From positions 1,550,001-1,614,000 of the forward strand of contig NZ_CP014224.1 in assembly GCF_001697185.1 (NCBI RefSeq): a DNA stretch of 64,000 nt, written 5' to 3'. The DNA is from Wenyingzhuangia fucanilytica. Lineage in GTDB: Bacteria; Bacteroidota; Bacteroidia; Flavobacteriales; Flavobacteriaceae. Made by a program: the position numbers and the translations under genes. The notes under the pieces were generated by a model. That model saw only the letters and a list, made by a program, of their open reading frames with translations, was not told the origin of the DNA and searched no databases. Positions 24,829 to 33,297 of the stretch are shown in pieces (the first letter of the stretch is position 1; every line of letters begins with the position of its first letter).

Positions 24829-25137
24829 TTATTCAGCAGTGTTTAAGTTGATTAAGTTTCCTTCACCGTCAACATATACAGTTTTAGAAGCACTATCAAC
24901 TGTAAGTTCTAATTTGTATTGTCCATTTTCATTAATAAATGCTTTGTCAATACTAGCTGTTGCATAAGATTCTTTAACAGCATTGGTTACCGCTTCTGGT
25001 AATTTATCTACAGCCACTTCTGTAAATCCATCGTTTACAACAACATTAATTGTGTTAACTGGAGTTACATGGTTAGTCATTGCATAAGTTGATATTCCAC
25101 TAGCTAAAATTGCGATTGATAAGATGATCTTTTTCAT
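24829..25137 (-). CDS. Exported PepSY-like small protein, copy B (102 aa)
   Basis: Same architecture as its neighbours: signal peptide MKKIILSIAILASGISTYAM, then FTEVAVDKLPEAVTNAVKES and the C-terminal strands GQYKLELTVDSASKTVYVDG. It differs from copy C at only 5 of 102 residues (I15V, T25I, S82N, V88A, G90S), so the two arose by a very recent duplication. The flanking 5' regions are also nearly identical (24773-24828 compared with 25138-25194). Confidence 0.85.
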   Translation of the reverse strand: MKKIILSIAILASGISTYAMTNHVTPVNTINVVVNDGFTEVAVDKLPEAVTNAVKESYATASIDKAFINENGQYKLELTVDSASKTVYVDGEGNLINLNTAE

Positions 25138-25194
25138 GATAAATTAATTTTATGATTATTTATTATATTTTAAAAGTTGTTTGCTAAATAATTA

Positions 25195-25503
25195 TTATTC
25201 AGCAGTGTTTAAGTTGATTAAGTTTCCTTCACTGTCAGCATATACAGTTTTAGAAGCGTTATCAACTGTAAGTTCTAATTTGTATTGTCCATTCTCATTA
25301 ATAAATGCTTTGTCAATACTTGCTGTTGCATAAGATTCTTTTACAGCATTGGTTACCGCTTCTGGTAATTTATCTACAGCCACTTCTGTAAATCCATCGT
25401 TTACAACAACATTAATTGTGTTAACAGGAATTACGTGGTTTGTCATTGCATAAGTTGATACTCCACTAGCTAAAATTGCGATTGATAAAATGATTTTTTT
25501 CAT
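25195..25503 (-). CDS. Exported PepSY-like small protein, copy C (102 aa)
   Basis: First of the tandem series in transcription order. Signal peptide MKKIILSIAILASGVSTYAM; the mature part is almost identical to copy B. Its upstream sequence differs from that of A and B, so it probably retains the original promoter, whereas A and B carry the duplicated spacer. Function unknown. Proximity to the two-component genes suggests envelope-related regulation, which is inference. Confidence 0.85.
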   Translation of the reverse strand: MKKIILSIAILASGVSTYAMTNHVIPVNTINVVVNDGFTEVAVDKLPEAVTNAVKESYATASIDKAFINENGQYKLELTVDNASKTVYADSEGNLINLNTAE

Positions 25504-25584
25504 CTGTGATATTTTTAATTTGTTATTAATTATTTACACTAGCTATAAAGGAAGAAATGTGCCAATAAAAAACATTTTAACAGC

Positions 25585-25627
25585 AAAAACCCACAAACAC
25601 CTGTTATGTAGGTGTTTGTGGGTTTTT
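25585..25627 (-). terminator. Terminator of the HPP-family gene
   Basis: A perfect 18-bp inverted repeat (25585-25602 with 25610-25627, 7-base loop) lies 69 bases beyond the HPP stop codon. A and T tracts flank the stem on both strands. Confidence 0.85.
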
Positions 25628-25695
25628 AAGGTTGTGCCATTACAAAAAACACTTGTGTATAAAGTGTGTAATTGAACAGATTTGGTGTGTAAAAT

Positions 25696-26307
25696 TTACA
25701 CAGTTAGGTCTTGTTGATATGATTTAAACAGCTTTTTAAACAACTTTCTTTTAGTCATTCTTTTTGCTGGATAATTTCTATAAGGAGTAATATTGTTAAA
25801 AATTAATGCTACTAATAATAAAATGATTGTTCCAGTTAATACAGGAGCGATAACGTATAAATAGCCTAAAGCTTTAATTTTTTCTGTTCCAATCACTGCG
25901 ATTAAAGCGGTGGCTCCACCAGGAGGATGCATTGTTTTTGTGTACTGCATTAAAACAATAGAAAAAGCAACTGCTAACGATGCTGTTAACCACATAGTAT
26001 CTGGAAAAAGTTTAAACATGGTTACTCCAATAAAAGCAGAAATAACATGTCCGCCAATCAAATTTCTTGGTTGGGCTAGTGGACTCTGAATTTCTCCATA
26101 AATCAATACACTTGAGGCTCCAAAAGATCCTATCAGTAATATATTTTCTTGATCTATTAAAAATTTAGATTGTAAATAGGCTATTAAGCCAATACCAACA
26201 AATGCTCCTATAAAGGACCAAAAATGTTCTTTATAGTCTATTAGCGTTTCTCTGTAAATAATATACTTAGATACCCTAAGGGTTCTTTTAAGTTTATGTT
26301 TGTTCAT
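25696..26307 (-). CDS. HPP-family integral membrane protein
   Basis: A 203-residue protein with four or five transmembrane helices after a basic N-terminus (MNKHKLKRTLRVSKYI). The HPP signature is visible as HPPGGATALIAVIG (about 128-141). Helices include FWSFIGAFVGIGLIAYL and VLTGTIILLLVALIF. Members have been linked to nitrite or small-molecule transport, but the substrate here is not shown. It is divergent from the LysR gene by about 160 bases, so regulation by that protein is plausible but unproven. Confidence 0.88.
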   Translation of the reverse strand: MNKHKLKRTLRVSKYIIYRETLIDYKEHFWSFIGAFVGIGLIAYLQSKFLIDQENILLIGSFGASSVLIYGEIQSPLAQPRNLIGGHVISAFIGVTMFKLFPDTMWLTASLAVAFSIVLMQYTKTMHPPGGATALIAVIGTEKIKALGYLYVIAPVLTGTIILLLVALIFNNITPYRNYPAKRMTKRKLFKKLFKSYQQDLTV

Positions 26308-26453
26308 ACTAAAATAAAGGAATGGGAGGTTACTTAATTTTTAGAACTGTCGAAAGTATAAAGTTTTTAGCAACTCTTTTTCTTTATAAAATGAAAAATT
26401 CTAATACATGATTGAAATTAATTAAAAATCCATTTTTTATTATTTTCATTACG

Positions 26454-26461
26454 TAGTTTTG
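26454..26461 (+). promoter_or_regulatory. -7 element of the LysR-type gene
   Basis: TAGTTTTG matches TAnnTTTG and ends five bases before ATG 26467, implying a very short or absent leader. Confidence 0.45.
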
Positions 26462-26466
26462 TCATC

Positions 26467-27357
26467 ATGGAAACAAAGTATTTTAGGTTAATTAAAACCA
26501 TTGTAGAAGAAGGGAATTTAGCAAATGCTACCGAAAAATTGTTCTTAACACAATCTGCATTGAGTCATCAATTAAAAGAACTAGAATTACAATTAGGCTT
26601 TAAAGTTTTTTTTAGAAAAAGAAATAAATGGGAATTAACCGAAGAAGGAACTGAATTATATCATTTAGGAAATACGGTTTTAAATAGTATTGAAAAAGGA
26701 TTAAATGATATAAAAAAAATACAAGCAGGCTCTATAGGTACTATTAAAGTAAGTACGGAGTGCTATTCTTTTTACCATGGATTGCCTAGTTTTATTCAAA
26801 GAATGGGAGTGTTGTATCCTGAAATAGAAGTAGATTTAAATTTAGAAGCCACACATCACCCAATTCAGAAAATTCTTTCTAATGATATTGATATTGCCAT
26901 TGTTACTTTAAAACCAGAAGATGATTCGTTGTATAGTATTCCTTTTTTCGAAGATGAAATTTTAGCTATTATGCATAAAGAACATCCGCTAAATCTTAAA
27001 AAAAACATATTGGCTAAAGATTTTAGTAATGAGCATTTAATCATTCATTCTTATCCTTTAGAAACGGTTTCTGTATATCAACAATGGTTAAAACCAAACA
27101 ATATAATGCCTTTAAAAATATCGGCAGTTCCTTTAACCCAAGTAGCTTTAGAAATGATAGAAGCCAATATTGGTATTACTTGTATGCCATTGTGGGCTTT
27201 AAAATTGTTTAAAATTCCTGATGATATTGTTTTTAATAAAATAGGTGCCAAAGGCTTAAAAAGAACTCATTATTTGGTGGTAAGAAAGGCTGATAAAAGT
27301 AAAAAGTATATCAACGATTTTATATTGAATTTTAAAGAGCAGTTTTCTGTAAAGTAA
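26467..27357 (+). CDS. LysR-type transcriptional regulator
   Basis: A 296-residue protein with the winged HTH at residues 1-60 (IVEEGNLANATEKLFLTQSALSHQLKELE) and a periplasmic-binding-like effector domain from about 90 (GTIKVSTECYSFYHGLPSFI). The order TQSALSHQLKELE is classic LysR. The effector is unknown. It lies divergent to the HPP-family gene, the usual arrangement of a LysR regulator and its target. Its 3' end is three bases from the convergent small lipoprotein gene. Confidence 0.92.
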   Translation: METKYFRLIKTIVEEGNLANATEKLFLTQSALSHQLKELELQLGFKVFFRKRNKWELTEEGTELYHLGNTVLNSIEKGLNDIKKIQAGSIGTIKVSTECYSFYHGLPSFIQRMGVLYPEIEVDLNLEATHHPIQKILSNDIDIAIVTLKPEDDSLYSIPFFEDEILAIMHKEHPLNLKKNILAKDFSNEHLIIHSYPLETVSVYQQWLKPNNIMPLKISAVPLTQVALEMIEANIGITCMPLWALKLFKIPDDIVFNKIGAKGLKRTHYLVVRKADKSKKYINDFILNFKEQFSVK

Positions 27358-27360
27358 AAG

Positions 27361-27606
27361 TTAAAAAGTTACAGATGAATTGTCATCTACTTCTTTATAA
27401 TATTCGTAATAAGTATTTGGAGAGCAATTGTGTTCACGCAATTCTTTAATCCAGTCTTTTAAAATTAATTTAGATTTTTCTTTTTGATCTTCACCCTTTG
27501 TTTTGTATAATTCCATAATGTAATAATCATTGATGTCTTCACAAGGATGATCGTGGTGATCCTTACAAGAAATTAATACGATAAGAAAGCAAAAGATTTT
27601 TTTCAT
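27361..27606 (-). CDS. Small lipoprotein (81 aa)
   Basis: The start is taken at ATG 27606, because MKKIFCFLIVLISCKDHHDH begins a compact lipoprotein signal with lipobox VLISC; the longer frame from 27621 only adds five residues. The mature part is acidic and His-rich at its start (DHHDHPCEDIND) with two further cysteines. No family is recognised. It is single, convergent with the LysR gene, and separated from modC by about 80 bases. Confidence 0.6.
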   Translation of the reverse strand: MKKIFCFLIVLISCKDHHDHPCEDINDYYIMELYKTKGEDQKEKSKLILKDWIKELREHNCSPNTYYEYYKEVDDNSSVTF

Positions 27607-27688
27607 TTTAACAAATATCAAGACAAATATACCTGTTATTGTTCTCTGAAAAAATTATTGAAGCAAAAAAGCAAACATTTGTTAGGAA

Positions 27689-28510
27689 TTATTGAATTTC
27701 AACATCAATTAAATCACCAACCACAAACTCTTGTTGAACAACTCTATCTTTTTGAATTACAATTTGTTGTGTTTCTATAACTACAGAAATATTGTTGTTT
27801 TTAATAGCTATTACAGTTCCTTTTAATGTATTAGAGGTGTTTTCTTTTAATAATATATTAGGATTTCCCTCTTTCTCAATTTTTCCTTCGTGTAATACAC
27901 AAACGTGAGTGGCAATTTTTAACACTTCTTGTAGGTTATGACTCACCATAACAATGGTAAAACCATATTTTTGTTGTAAAGCTATTAAGTAAGACTGAAG
28001 TTTTCCTCTTAAATTTTCATCAATAGCGGTTAAAGGCTCGTCTAAAAACAAAAACTTTGGCTCTTGTACAATGGCTCTTGCCAAAGCCACTCTTTGTTGC
28101 TGTCCTCCAGATAAATGATTGGGTTTTATAGCTAGTAAAACTTCTAGTTCTAACACATCAACAATTTCTTTTAAAAGTGTTTGGTTGATGTTTTTTTTAG
28201 CAAACTCTAAATTTTCTAAAACCGTCATGTTAGGAAACAAACCGTAGTCTTGAAATACATAAGCTATCTCTCTTTCATGAATAGGTAAAAAACTTTTAGT
28301 TTCGGTATTTAACCAATTCTTATTGTTTACAGAAATTTTACCAAAATCAACAGTATCTAAACCACTTAATAAGCGTAGTAACGATGTTTTTCCTGCACCT
28401 GAATGTCCGTATAACACATTGATGGCATTCAATTTAAAAGAAGCTTCCACATCAATAGAAAAAGATCTTTTACCAGAACGATATGTTTTTTTCAGTCTAC
28501 AATACATCAT
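27689..28510 (-). CDS. modC: Molybdate ABC transporter ATP-binding protein
   Basis: A 273-residue ATPase. Walker A is GHSGAGKTS, the signature motif is LSGGQQQRVALARAI, and Walker B is FLFLDEPLTAID. The C-terminal 50 residues (NTLKGTVIAIKNNNISVVIE) form a TOBE-like oxyanion-binding module typical of ModC. It overlaps modB by 4 bases. Sulfate/tungstate importers are close relatives, but the pairing with a ModB-like permease and the TOBE domain favour molybdate. Confidence 0.85.
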   Translation of the reverse strand: MMYCRLKKTYRSGKRSFSIDVEASFKLNAINVLYGHSGAGKTSLLRLLSGLDTVDFGKISVNNKNWLNTETKSFLPIHEREIAYVFQDYGLFPNMTVLENLEFAKKNINQTLLKEIVDVLELEVLLAIKPNHLSGGQQQRVALARAIVQEPKFLFLDEPLTAIDENLRGKLQSYLIALQQKYGFTIVMVSHNLQEVLKIATHVCVLHEGKIEKEGNPNILLKENTSNTLKGTVIAIKNNNISVVIETQQIVIQKDRVVQQEFVVGDLIDVEIQ

Positions 28511-29178
28511 CGAACAGTTCTTTTTAAATACCCACCATTGATTAAATAAACGCTTAATAAAATCACAAAAGAAATTATTAATAAGATCAATGAATATTGA
28601 TTAGCAGCTGCATAATTTAAGGTTTCTACTTCATCATAAATAGCAATAGAAGCAACTTTGGTTTTTCCTGGAATATTACCACCTATCATTAAAACCACTC
28701 CAAATTCACCAATGGTGTGGGCAAAAGTTAAAACCAATCCTGTTAAAATTGCGGGTTTAATATTGGGAATTAAAATTTTGCTAAGTATTGTCCATTTTGA
28801 TTTGCCCATCAACTTAGCGGTTTCTGTATATGATTTTGGTAAAGCTGACAAACCAGCTTGAATAGGATGTACCATAAAAGGCAAACTGTAAATAATAGAA
28901 GCTATAACCAAACCTGTAAAAGAAAAAATAAGTTTGATGCCTAAAATGTTTTCTAACCAATTTCCAAAAACAGTGTTAGGACTTAAAAACACTAAAAAAT
29001 AAAAACCCAACACAGTAGGAGGTAGCACCAATGGCATACTTACCAAAGTTTCTATAATTGGTTTGGTTTTAGACCTAGTTTGAACCAACCAATAACACAA
29101 AGGAATAGCAATAACAAACAACAATACAGTTGTAATACTTGCTAGTTTAAAGGTTAAAATTAAAGGTTCAAAGTCCAT
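28507..29178 (-). CDS. modB: Molybdate ABC transporter permease
   Basis: A 223-residue inner-membrane permease with five to six helices. It begins MDFEPLILTFKLASITTVLL and carries the binding-protein-dependent loop with ETAKLMGKSKWTILSKILIP and LVLTFAHTIGEFGVVLMIGG. Those features, especially EFGVVLMIGGNIPG, are hallmarks of ModB. The periplasmic binding protein gene modA, usually adjacent, is not in this window: upstream is a short repeat-bearing gap and then recQ. Confidence 0.87.
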   Translation of the reverse strand: MDFEPLILTFKLASITTVLLFVIAIPLCYWLVQTRSKTKPIIETLVSMPLVLPPTVLGFYFLVFLSPNTVFGNWLENILGIKLIFSFTGLVIASIIYSLPFMVHPIQAGLSALPKSYTETAKLMGKSKWTILSKILIPNIKPAILTGLVLTFAHTIGEFGVVLMIGGNIPGKTKVASIAIYDEVETLNYAAANQYSLILLIISFVILLSVYLINGGYLKRTVR

Positions 29179-29257
29179 AAGTTGATTTAATTCATCAAAT
29201 ATCTATATTTAAAATGAGAGATTTAAAGTTTTTTGATTTTAAAAAAAGTTGTTGACT

Positions 29258-29395
29258 ACATCTCGACTCCGCTCGATGAACTTAGAGATATAGACCATTG
29301 ATAGTGATGTAAATGTATTTTTTTATTTCTAAACAACTGTTTTTAATTTCGTTTAAAGAATTCAATATAATGATCATCGAGCGTAGTCGAGATGT
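29258..29395. repeat. Inverted pair of REP-like elements
   Basis: Two 22-base elements in opposite orientation (29258-29279 and 29374-29395), 21 of 22 bases complementary, flank a 94-base spacer in the gap between recQ and modB. Core: CTCGACTnCGCTCGA. The same core recurs near 54.4 kb and 62.1-62.5 kb. Confidence 0.85.
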
Positions 29396-29416
29396 AATTA
29401 TATACTCATTACTATT

Positions 29417-31537
29417 TTATTTCTCCTCATTTTCTAAATATACCAAAGCCATTTTAATAGCCGCATAATCTAACTGTTCATTAAAATATTCATAATAACT
29501 TTTTAATGATTTAGGGTTTTCTACTTTGCTTTGCGCTTCTTTTACTGCTTCAATTTCTTTTTCAGATACAAAATCAGTCAAATCTATTTTTATGCCTTCG
29601 TTGTACAATTTTACAAAATGACTCTGAATGGTATTAGGAGTTAATCCTCTTTCGTTGGCAATTTCTTCTATAGATAAGCCCTGCTTGTGTAGTTCTAAAG
29701 TTTCTAAGTGTGTGGCAGATTTCCCTTTTTTCTTCTTAACTGGTTTTACTACTTTTTCCTTATTAAACTTTATAATTTCGGTAATAAAATCATAACCATA
29801 ATCTTGCAACTTTTTTTGTCCAACTCCTTCAATTTCCAAAAATTCTTCATCAGTAACAGGACGTTCATTTGCAATGGCCTTTAAAGTAGCATCACTAAAA
29901 ATAACATAAGCGGGAACTCCTTTTGCTGTGGCTAACTCTAATCGTAATACTCTTAAACGTTCAAATAAATTGTTTTGTGGTTTGCTGGCTTTTTGAGGTG
30001 TTTTTTCATCTGCTTTTACAAAATCTGCTGGTTTTGTTAGGGAAACTTTCATTCCGTTAAACAATACTTCTTTAGATAAATCATTCAATTTTAAAGCATT
30101 GTTTTCATGAAAAGCAATTTCACAAAATCCCTGGTTGATGAGCTGAACCATATATTGCTGTAAATCTTTCCAAGCAATATCTTTAGCAACCCCATAAGTT
30201 TTTAATAAATGGTAGTTTTTATCTAAAATAGTAGCGTTTTGGGAACCTCTTAAAAAATCTACCACCACATTTAAAGGTTCGTTTTCTTGCAACCTAAAGA
30301 TTCCTGATAAAACTTTTTGAGCAATAATAGTTCCATCAAAAATAACGGGAGGATGTTTACAAACATCACAATTCCCACATTTTTCTGTAGCTGTTTCACC
30401 AAAATAACTCAATAAAATATTTCTCCTACAACTAGTTGCTTCTGCATATTGAAGCATTCTTTCCAATTTTGCCAATTGTACTTCTTCATTCCCAGAACCT
30501 TCTGCAAATTTTCTTAATTGAATCACATCTGCGTAGGAGTGAAACAAAATGGTTTCTGAATCTAAACCATCACGTCCTGCACGACCAATTTCTTGATAAT
30601 ATCCTTCTATATTTTTAGGCAAGTTATAGTGAATAATCCAACGAACGTTAGATTTGTCTATTCCCATTCCAAAAGCAATGGTAGCACAAATGATAGGAGT
30701 AGTATCGTGAATAAAATTCTCTTGGGTTTTGCTTCTAACGTCGGCAGGTAATCCGGCATGATAAGCAGCTGCTTTAAATCCACTTTTCTTTAATCTTTCC
30801 GCCAACTGTTCGGTTTGCTTTCTACTCAAACAATACACAATTCCAGATTCATTAGGTCTAGATTTTACAAAATCTACAATTTGTTTTACCCTGTCTTGTG
30901 CTGGGCGAACTTCTAAACTTAAATTGGCTCTATTAAAAGAACTGATATTTCTTTTGGCATTAGAAATATCTAATTGATTGGCAATATCTTCTCTAGTGGC
31001 TTTGTCTGCAGTTGCAGTTAAAGCAACCAAAGGTGTGTTAGGTAGCCTTTTCTTTAAAAAGGATAATTGGGTATAAGCAGGTCTAAAATCGTGTCCCCAA
31101 GAAGAAATACAATGCGCTTCATCTACTGCAATCAAACTAATTTCACAAACCTGAGAAAGTTGCTCAAAAAAAGCCAAACTTTCAGGAGCCAAATACAACA
31201 ACTTTATCTCTTTAGATTTTACTCTTTCTATAATAGAAGAATTTTCAATATCTGTTTGAGAACTATTCACAAAAGCAGCAGGAATTCCGTTGGCATTTAA
31301 TGCATCTACCTGATCTTTCATCAAGGCGATTAATGGAGAAATAACCAAAGTTAATCCGTCCATTAAAATAGCTGGCAATTGGTAACAAATAGATTTTCCG
31401 CCTCCTGTAGGCATAATCACTAAATTATCTTCACCGTTTAAAATACTCGTGATGATTTCTTTTTGTAAAGATCTAAACTGTTCGTATCCAAAATAATCTT
31501 TTAAGGTTTTGTGTAAAAGGATATCTTGATTTGTCAT
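29417..31537 (-). CDS. recQ: ATP-dependent DNA helicase RecQ
   Basis: A 706-residue 3'-to-5' helicase for recombination and fork processing. Motif I is MPTGGGKSICYQLP (about 42-55), motif II is DEAHCISSWGHDFRP, and motif VI is QEIGRAGRDGL. The RecQ zinc site follows (CRRNILLSYFGE with CGNCDVC), then a winged-helix region, an HRDC domain (about 535-600, GVPAYVIFSDATLKAIANER) and a C-terminal helix-turn-helix-like segment (SIEEIANERGLTPNTIQSHF). It is 6 bases from the DUF1801 gene upstream, so possibly co-transcribed with it. Confidence 0.96.
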   Translation of the reverse strand: MTNQDILLHKTLKDYFGYEQFRSLQKEIITSILNGEDNLVIMPTGGGKSICYQLPAILMDGLTLVISPLIALMKDQVDALNANGIPAAFVNSSQTDIENSSIIERVKSKEIKLLYLAPESLAFFEQLSQVCEISLIAVDEAHCISSWGHDFRPAYTQLSFLKKRLPNTPLVALTATADKATREDIANQLDISNAKRNISSFNRANLSLEVRPAQDRVKQIVDFVKSRPNESGIVYCLSRKQTEQLAERLKKSGFKAAAYHAGLPADVRSKTQENFIHDTTPIICATIAFGMGIDKSNVRWIIHYNLPKNIEGYYQEIGRAGRDGLDSETILFHSYADVIQLRKFAEGSGNEEVQLAKLERMLQYAEATSCRRNILLSYFGETATEKCGNCDVCKHPPVIFDGTIIAQKVLSGIFRLQENEPLNVVVDFLRGSQNATILDKNYHLLKTYGVAKDIAWKDLQQYMVQLINQGFCEIAFHENNALKLNDLSKEVLFNGMKVSLTKPADFVKADEKTPQKASKPQNNLFERLRVLRLELATAKGVPAYVIFSDATLKAIANERPVTDEEFLEIEGVGQKKLQDYGYDFITEIIKFNKEKVVKPVKKKKGKSATHLETLELHKQGLSIEEIANERGLTPNTIQSHFVKLYNEGIKIDLTDFVSEKEIEAVKEAQSKVENPKSLKSYYEYFNEQLDYAAIKMALVYLENEEK

Positions 31538-31543
31538 AACAGT

Positions 31544-31885
31544 TTAATATAATTTAATGGCTTCGTCTAAAATTTCTTCTATCAACTTTAGATTGATATC
31601 TTGATTAGGATTGATAGGTAATATTTTAAATATTTTTCTATCTCCCTGAATTAATGCTGGGTGATGTAAATATGGCCCCTTGGCAAAACTAAGATAAGGT
31701 TCGTTTGTTTTTTTTTCTTTCCAAAGGTAGCATAAAGGTTTTCCTTTAAAATAAAAATAGGGTAGTCCCCATTTTAAATGCAAGGTTATTTCTGAATGAT
31801 ATTGATGGATGAAATTTTTAAGAAATAGAAAAACACTTTTATTAGGTTCTTCTTGTTTCTCAAAAAAAGCATCAGTATTATTCAT
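31544..31885 (-). CDS. DUF1801 domain protein (113 aa)
   Basis: I place the start at ATG 31885 (MNNTDAFFEKQEEPNKSVFL). The longer frame from 31963 runs through REP-like sequence and adds an atypical N-terminus. The protein has the YdhG-like pattern of DUF1801: an N-terminal helical segment, HLKWGLPYFYFKGKPLCYLW in the middle, and PYLHHPALIQGDRKIFKILP. Some relatives are thought to bind small ligands, but none is characterised here. It is probably transcribed with recQ. Confidence 0.78.
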   Translation of the reverse strand: MNNTDAFFEKQEEPNKSVFLFLKNFIHQYHSEITLHLKWGLPYFYFKGKPLCYLWKEKKTNEPYLSFAKGPYLHHPALIQGDRKIFKILPINPNQDINLKLIEEILDEAIKLY

Positions 31886-31904
31886 AAAAGTTTTTTTAAG
31901 GTGT

Positions 31905-31962
31905 TCCAGAAGCCTGTACTGAACTTTGCCGAAGTTGAGTCTAGCACTAAGCTCGATGAACA
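31905..31962. repeat. Divergent REP-like element
   Basis: On the minus strand this segment contains AGTACAGGCTTCTGGAACAC, close to AGTACAGGCTGCTCGAACAC found at 62269-62288, and ends in a CTCGATGAAC-type half site. It fills most of the gap between aroB and the DUF1801 gene. Confidence 0.55.
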
Positions 31963-31968
31963 ATTAAA

Positions 31969-33030
31969 TTAAGCTAAGTAATAATCTAAAGATTCTTTAA
32001 TTAAATCAATAGATACTTTACAATCAATTTTATATTTCTCAATACCTTCAAGTAACACAAAGTTTACTTGTCCATTTACATTTTTCTTATCGTGCTTCAT
32101 TAAATCTATCACAGCAGGATAATCTTCTTTTGATACAGGTACTTTTCCAAAAATTCTAGTAATGGTCGTTTTAATTAACTCCAAATCACTTAAAGGGAAA
32201 TTAAATAATTTGCTAGAAATATAAGCTTCTGTAATCATTCCCAAAGCAATGGCTTCACCATGAGTTAAAGTAGTTTTGTCTTCAGATTCTAAAAAGTAAG
32301 ATTCTACAGCATGCCCTATGGTGTGACCATAATTTAATATTTTACGTAAGTTGGCTTCTAATCTATCTTCTAAAACCACTTCGTTTTTAATTTCAATAGA
32401 ACGATGAATCATTCCTTCTATATCAACATTTTTAGTTGGGTCTGTAAATTGACTCCATAGAGATTTATCGTAAGTCAATCCGTATTTAATAATTTCTGCC
32501 ATTCCAGAAGTCATTTCTTTTTCAGACAAAGTTTTTAAATACAAAGAATCTATAAGTACCATTTCAGGATCGGCAAACAAACCTATTTGGTTTTTTAATA
32601 CTCCTAAATCTACTCCGGTTTTTCCTCCAACAGAAGCATCAACCATACTTAATAGAGTAGTAGGGATATTGATAAATTGAATTCCACGTTTATAGGTAGA
32701 AGCCACAAATCCTCCCATATCGGTAATTACCCCACCACCAATATTGATTAACAAACTTTTTCTATCTGCACCTAAATCGGTTAAAGCTTGCCAAATACTC
32801 ATACAAGTACCTAAGTTTTTATTTACCTCTCCAGATTCAATTTCTATCACCTCAAAAGTAACATCAACCTCTAATTCTTGTTGTAAAATTGGCAAACAAT
32901 GCTCATGAGTGTTCTCATCTACCAATATAAAAACAGTTTTAAAACCTTTTTTAGCAATAAATTCATTGATAGCATCGTAACCAGTTTCTTGAAAATGAAC
33001 AGGATAACTTGTAGATTGTATAGTTTGCAT
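31969..33030 (-). CDS. aroB: 3-dehydroquinate synthase
   Basis: Second step of the shikimate pathway, converting DAHP to 3-dehydroquinate. ATG 33030 gives a 353-residue protein beginning MQTIQSTSYPVHF; the longer frame from 33063 adds an unlikely N-terminus. Family motifs are seen: NIGGGVITDMGGFVASTYKR (NAD and metal region), PTTLLSMVDASVGGKTGVD and NYGHTIGHAVE with its zinc-binding histidines. Length is normal. It is expressed alone. An upstream gap of 266 bases leads to the giant divergent gene. Confidence 0.96.
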   Translation of the reverse strand: MQTIQSTSYPVHFQETGYDAINEFIAKKGFKTVFILVDENTHEHCLPILQQELEVDVTFEVIEIESGEVNKNLGTCMSIWQALTDLGADRKSLLINIGGGVITDMGGFVASTYKRGIQFINIPTTLLSMVDASVGGKTGVDLGVLKNQIGLFADPEMVLIDSLYLKTLSEKEMTSGMAEIIKYGLTYDKSLWSQFTDPTKNVDIEGMIHRSIEIKNEVVLEDRLEANLRKILNYGHTIGHAVESYFLESEDKTTLTHGEAIALGMITEAYISSKLFNFPLSDLELIKTTITRIFGKVPVSKEDYPAVIDLMKHDKKNVNGQVNFVLLEGIEKYKIDCKVSIDLIKESLDYYLA

Positions 33031-33203
33031 GTTTATTGATGTTTGTACTGCAAAATAAAGCAAAATATTTTTTTATTAATAGAGATGTTGTAATAATAAT
33101 TACAAAGAGTTTAAACACATGTTGTTAAAGTTTTTTAGCCTATTTAATCATGTAAATAATAAGGTTTATTAGAAAAGAAAGGTGGGTTTAAAATTATTTA
33201 GTG

Positions 33204-33211
33204 TAATTTTG
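33204..33211 (+). promoter_or_regulatory. -7 element of the giant surface-protein gene
   Basis: TAATTTTG matches TAnnTTTG and lies 23 bases before the leader ORF and 85 before the main ATG. No good -33 box is seen. Confidence 0.4.
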
Positions 33212-33234
33212 CACCTTATTCATTTTGTATTGCT

Positions 33235-33297
33235 ATGAACGTGGATAAACTATTGAAAAAGATTGTTGTTATTTTCAAATCTAATTTTCATTTATAA
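33235..33297 (+). CDS. Possible leader peptide ORF (20 aa)
   Basis: ATG 33235 starts MNVDKLLKKIVVIFKSNFHL, which ends at TAA 33295-33297. The last A of the stop is the first base of the giant gene's ATG (33297), a TAATG overlap that would couple translation. The peptide is basic and amphipathic. It may be a real upstream ORF or a chance frame; there is no other support. Confidence 0.35.
   Translation: MNVDKLLKKIVVIFKSNFHL

Larger units (their letters stand above)
24464..25503 (-). repeat. Tandem triplication, unit about 366 bp
   Basis: Three head-to-tail gene copies start at 24772, 25137 and 25503, spaced 365 and 366 bases. The gene and the AT-rich spacer are both repeated: the spacer with ATTAATTTTATGATTATTTA appears before copies A and B. 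High similarity of B and C implies recent unequal recombination. Confidence 0.9.
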
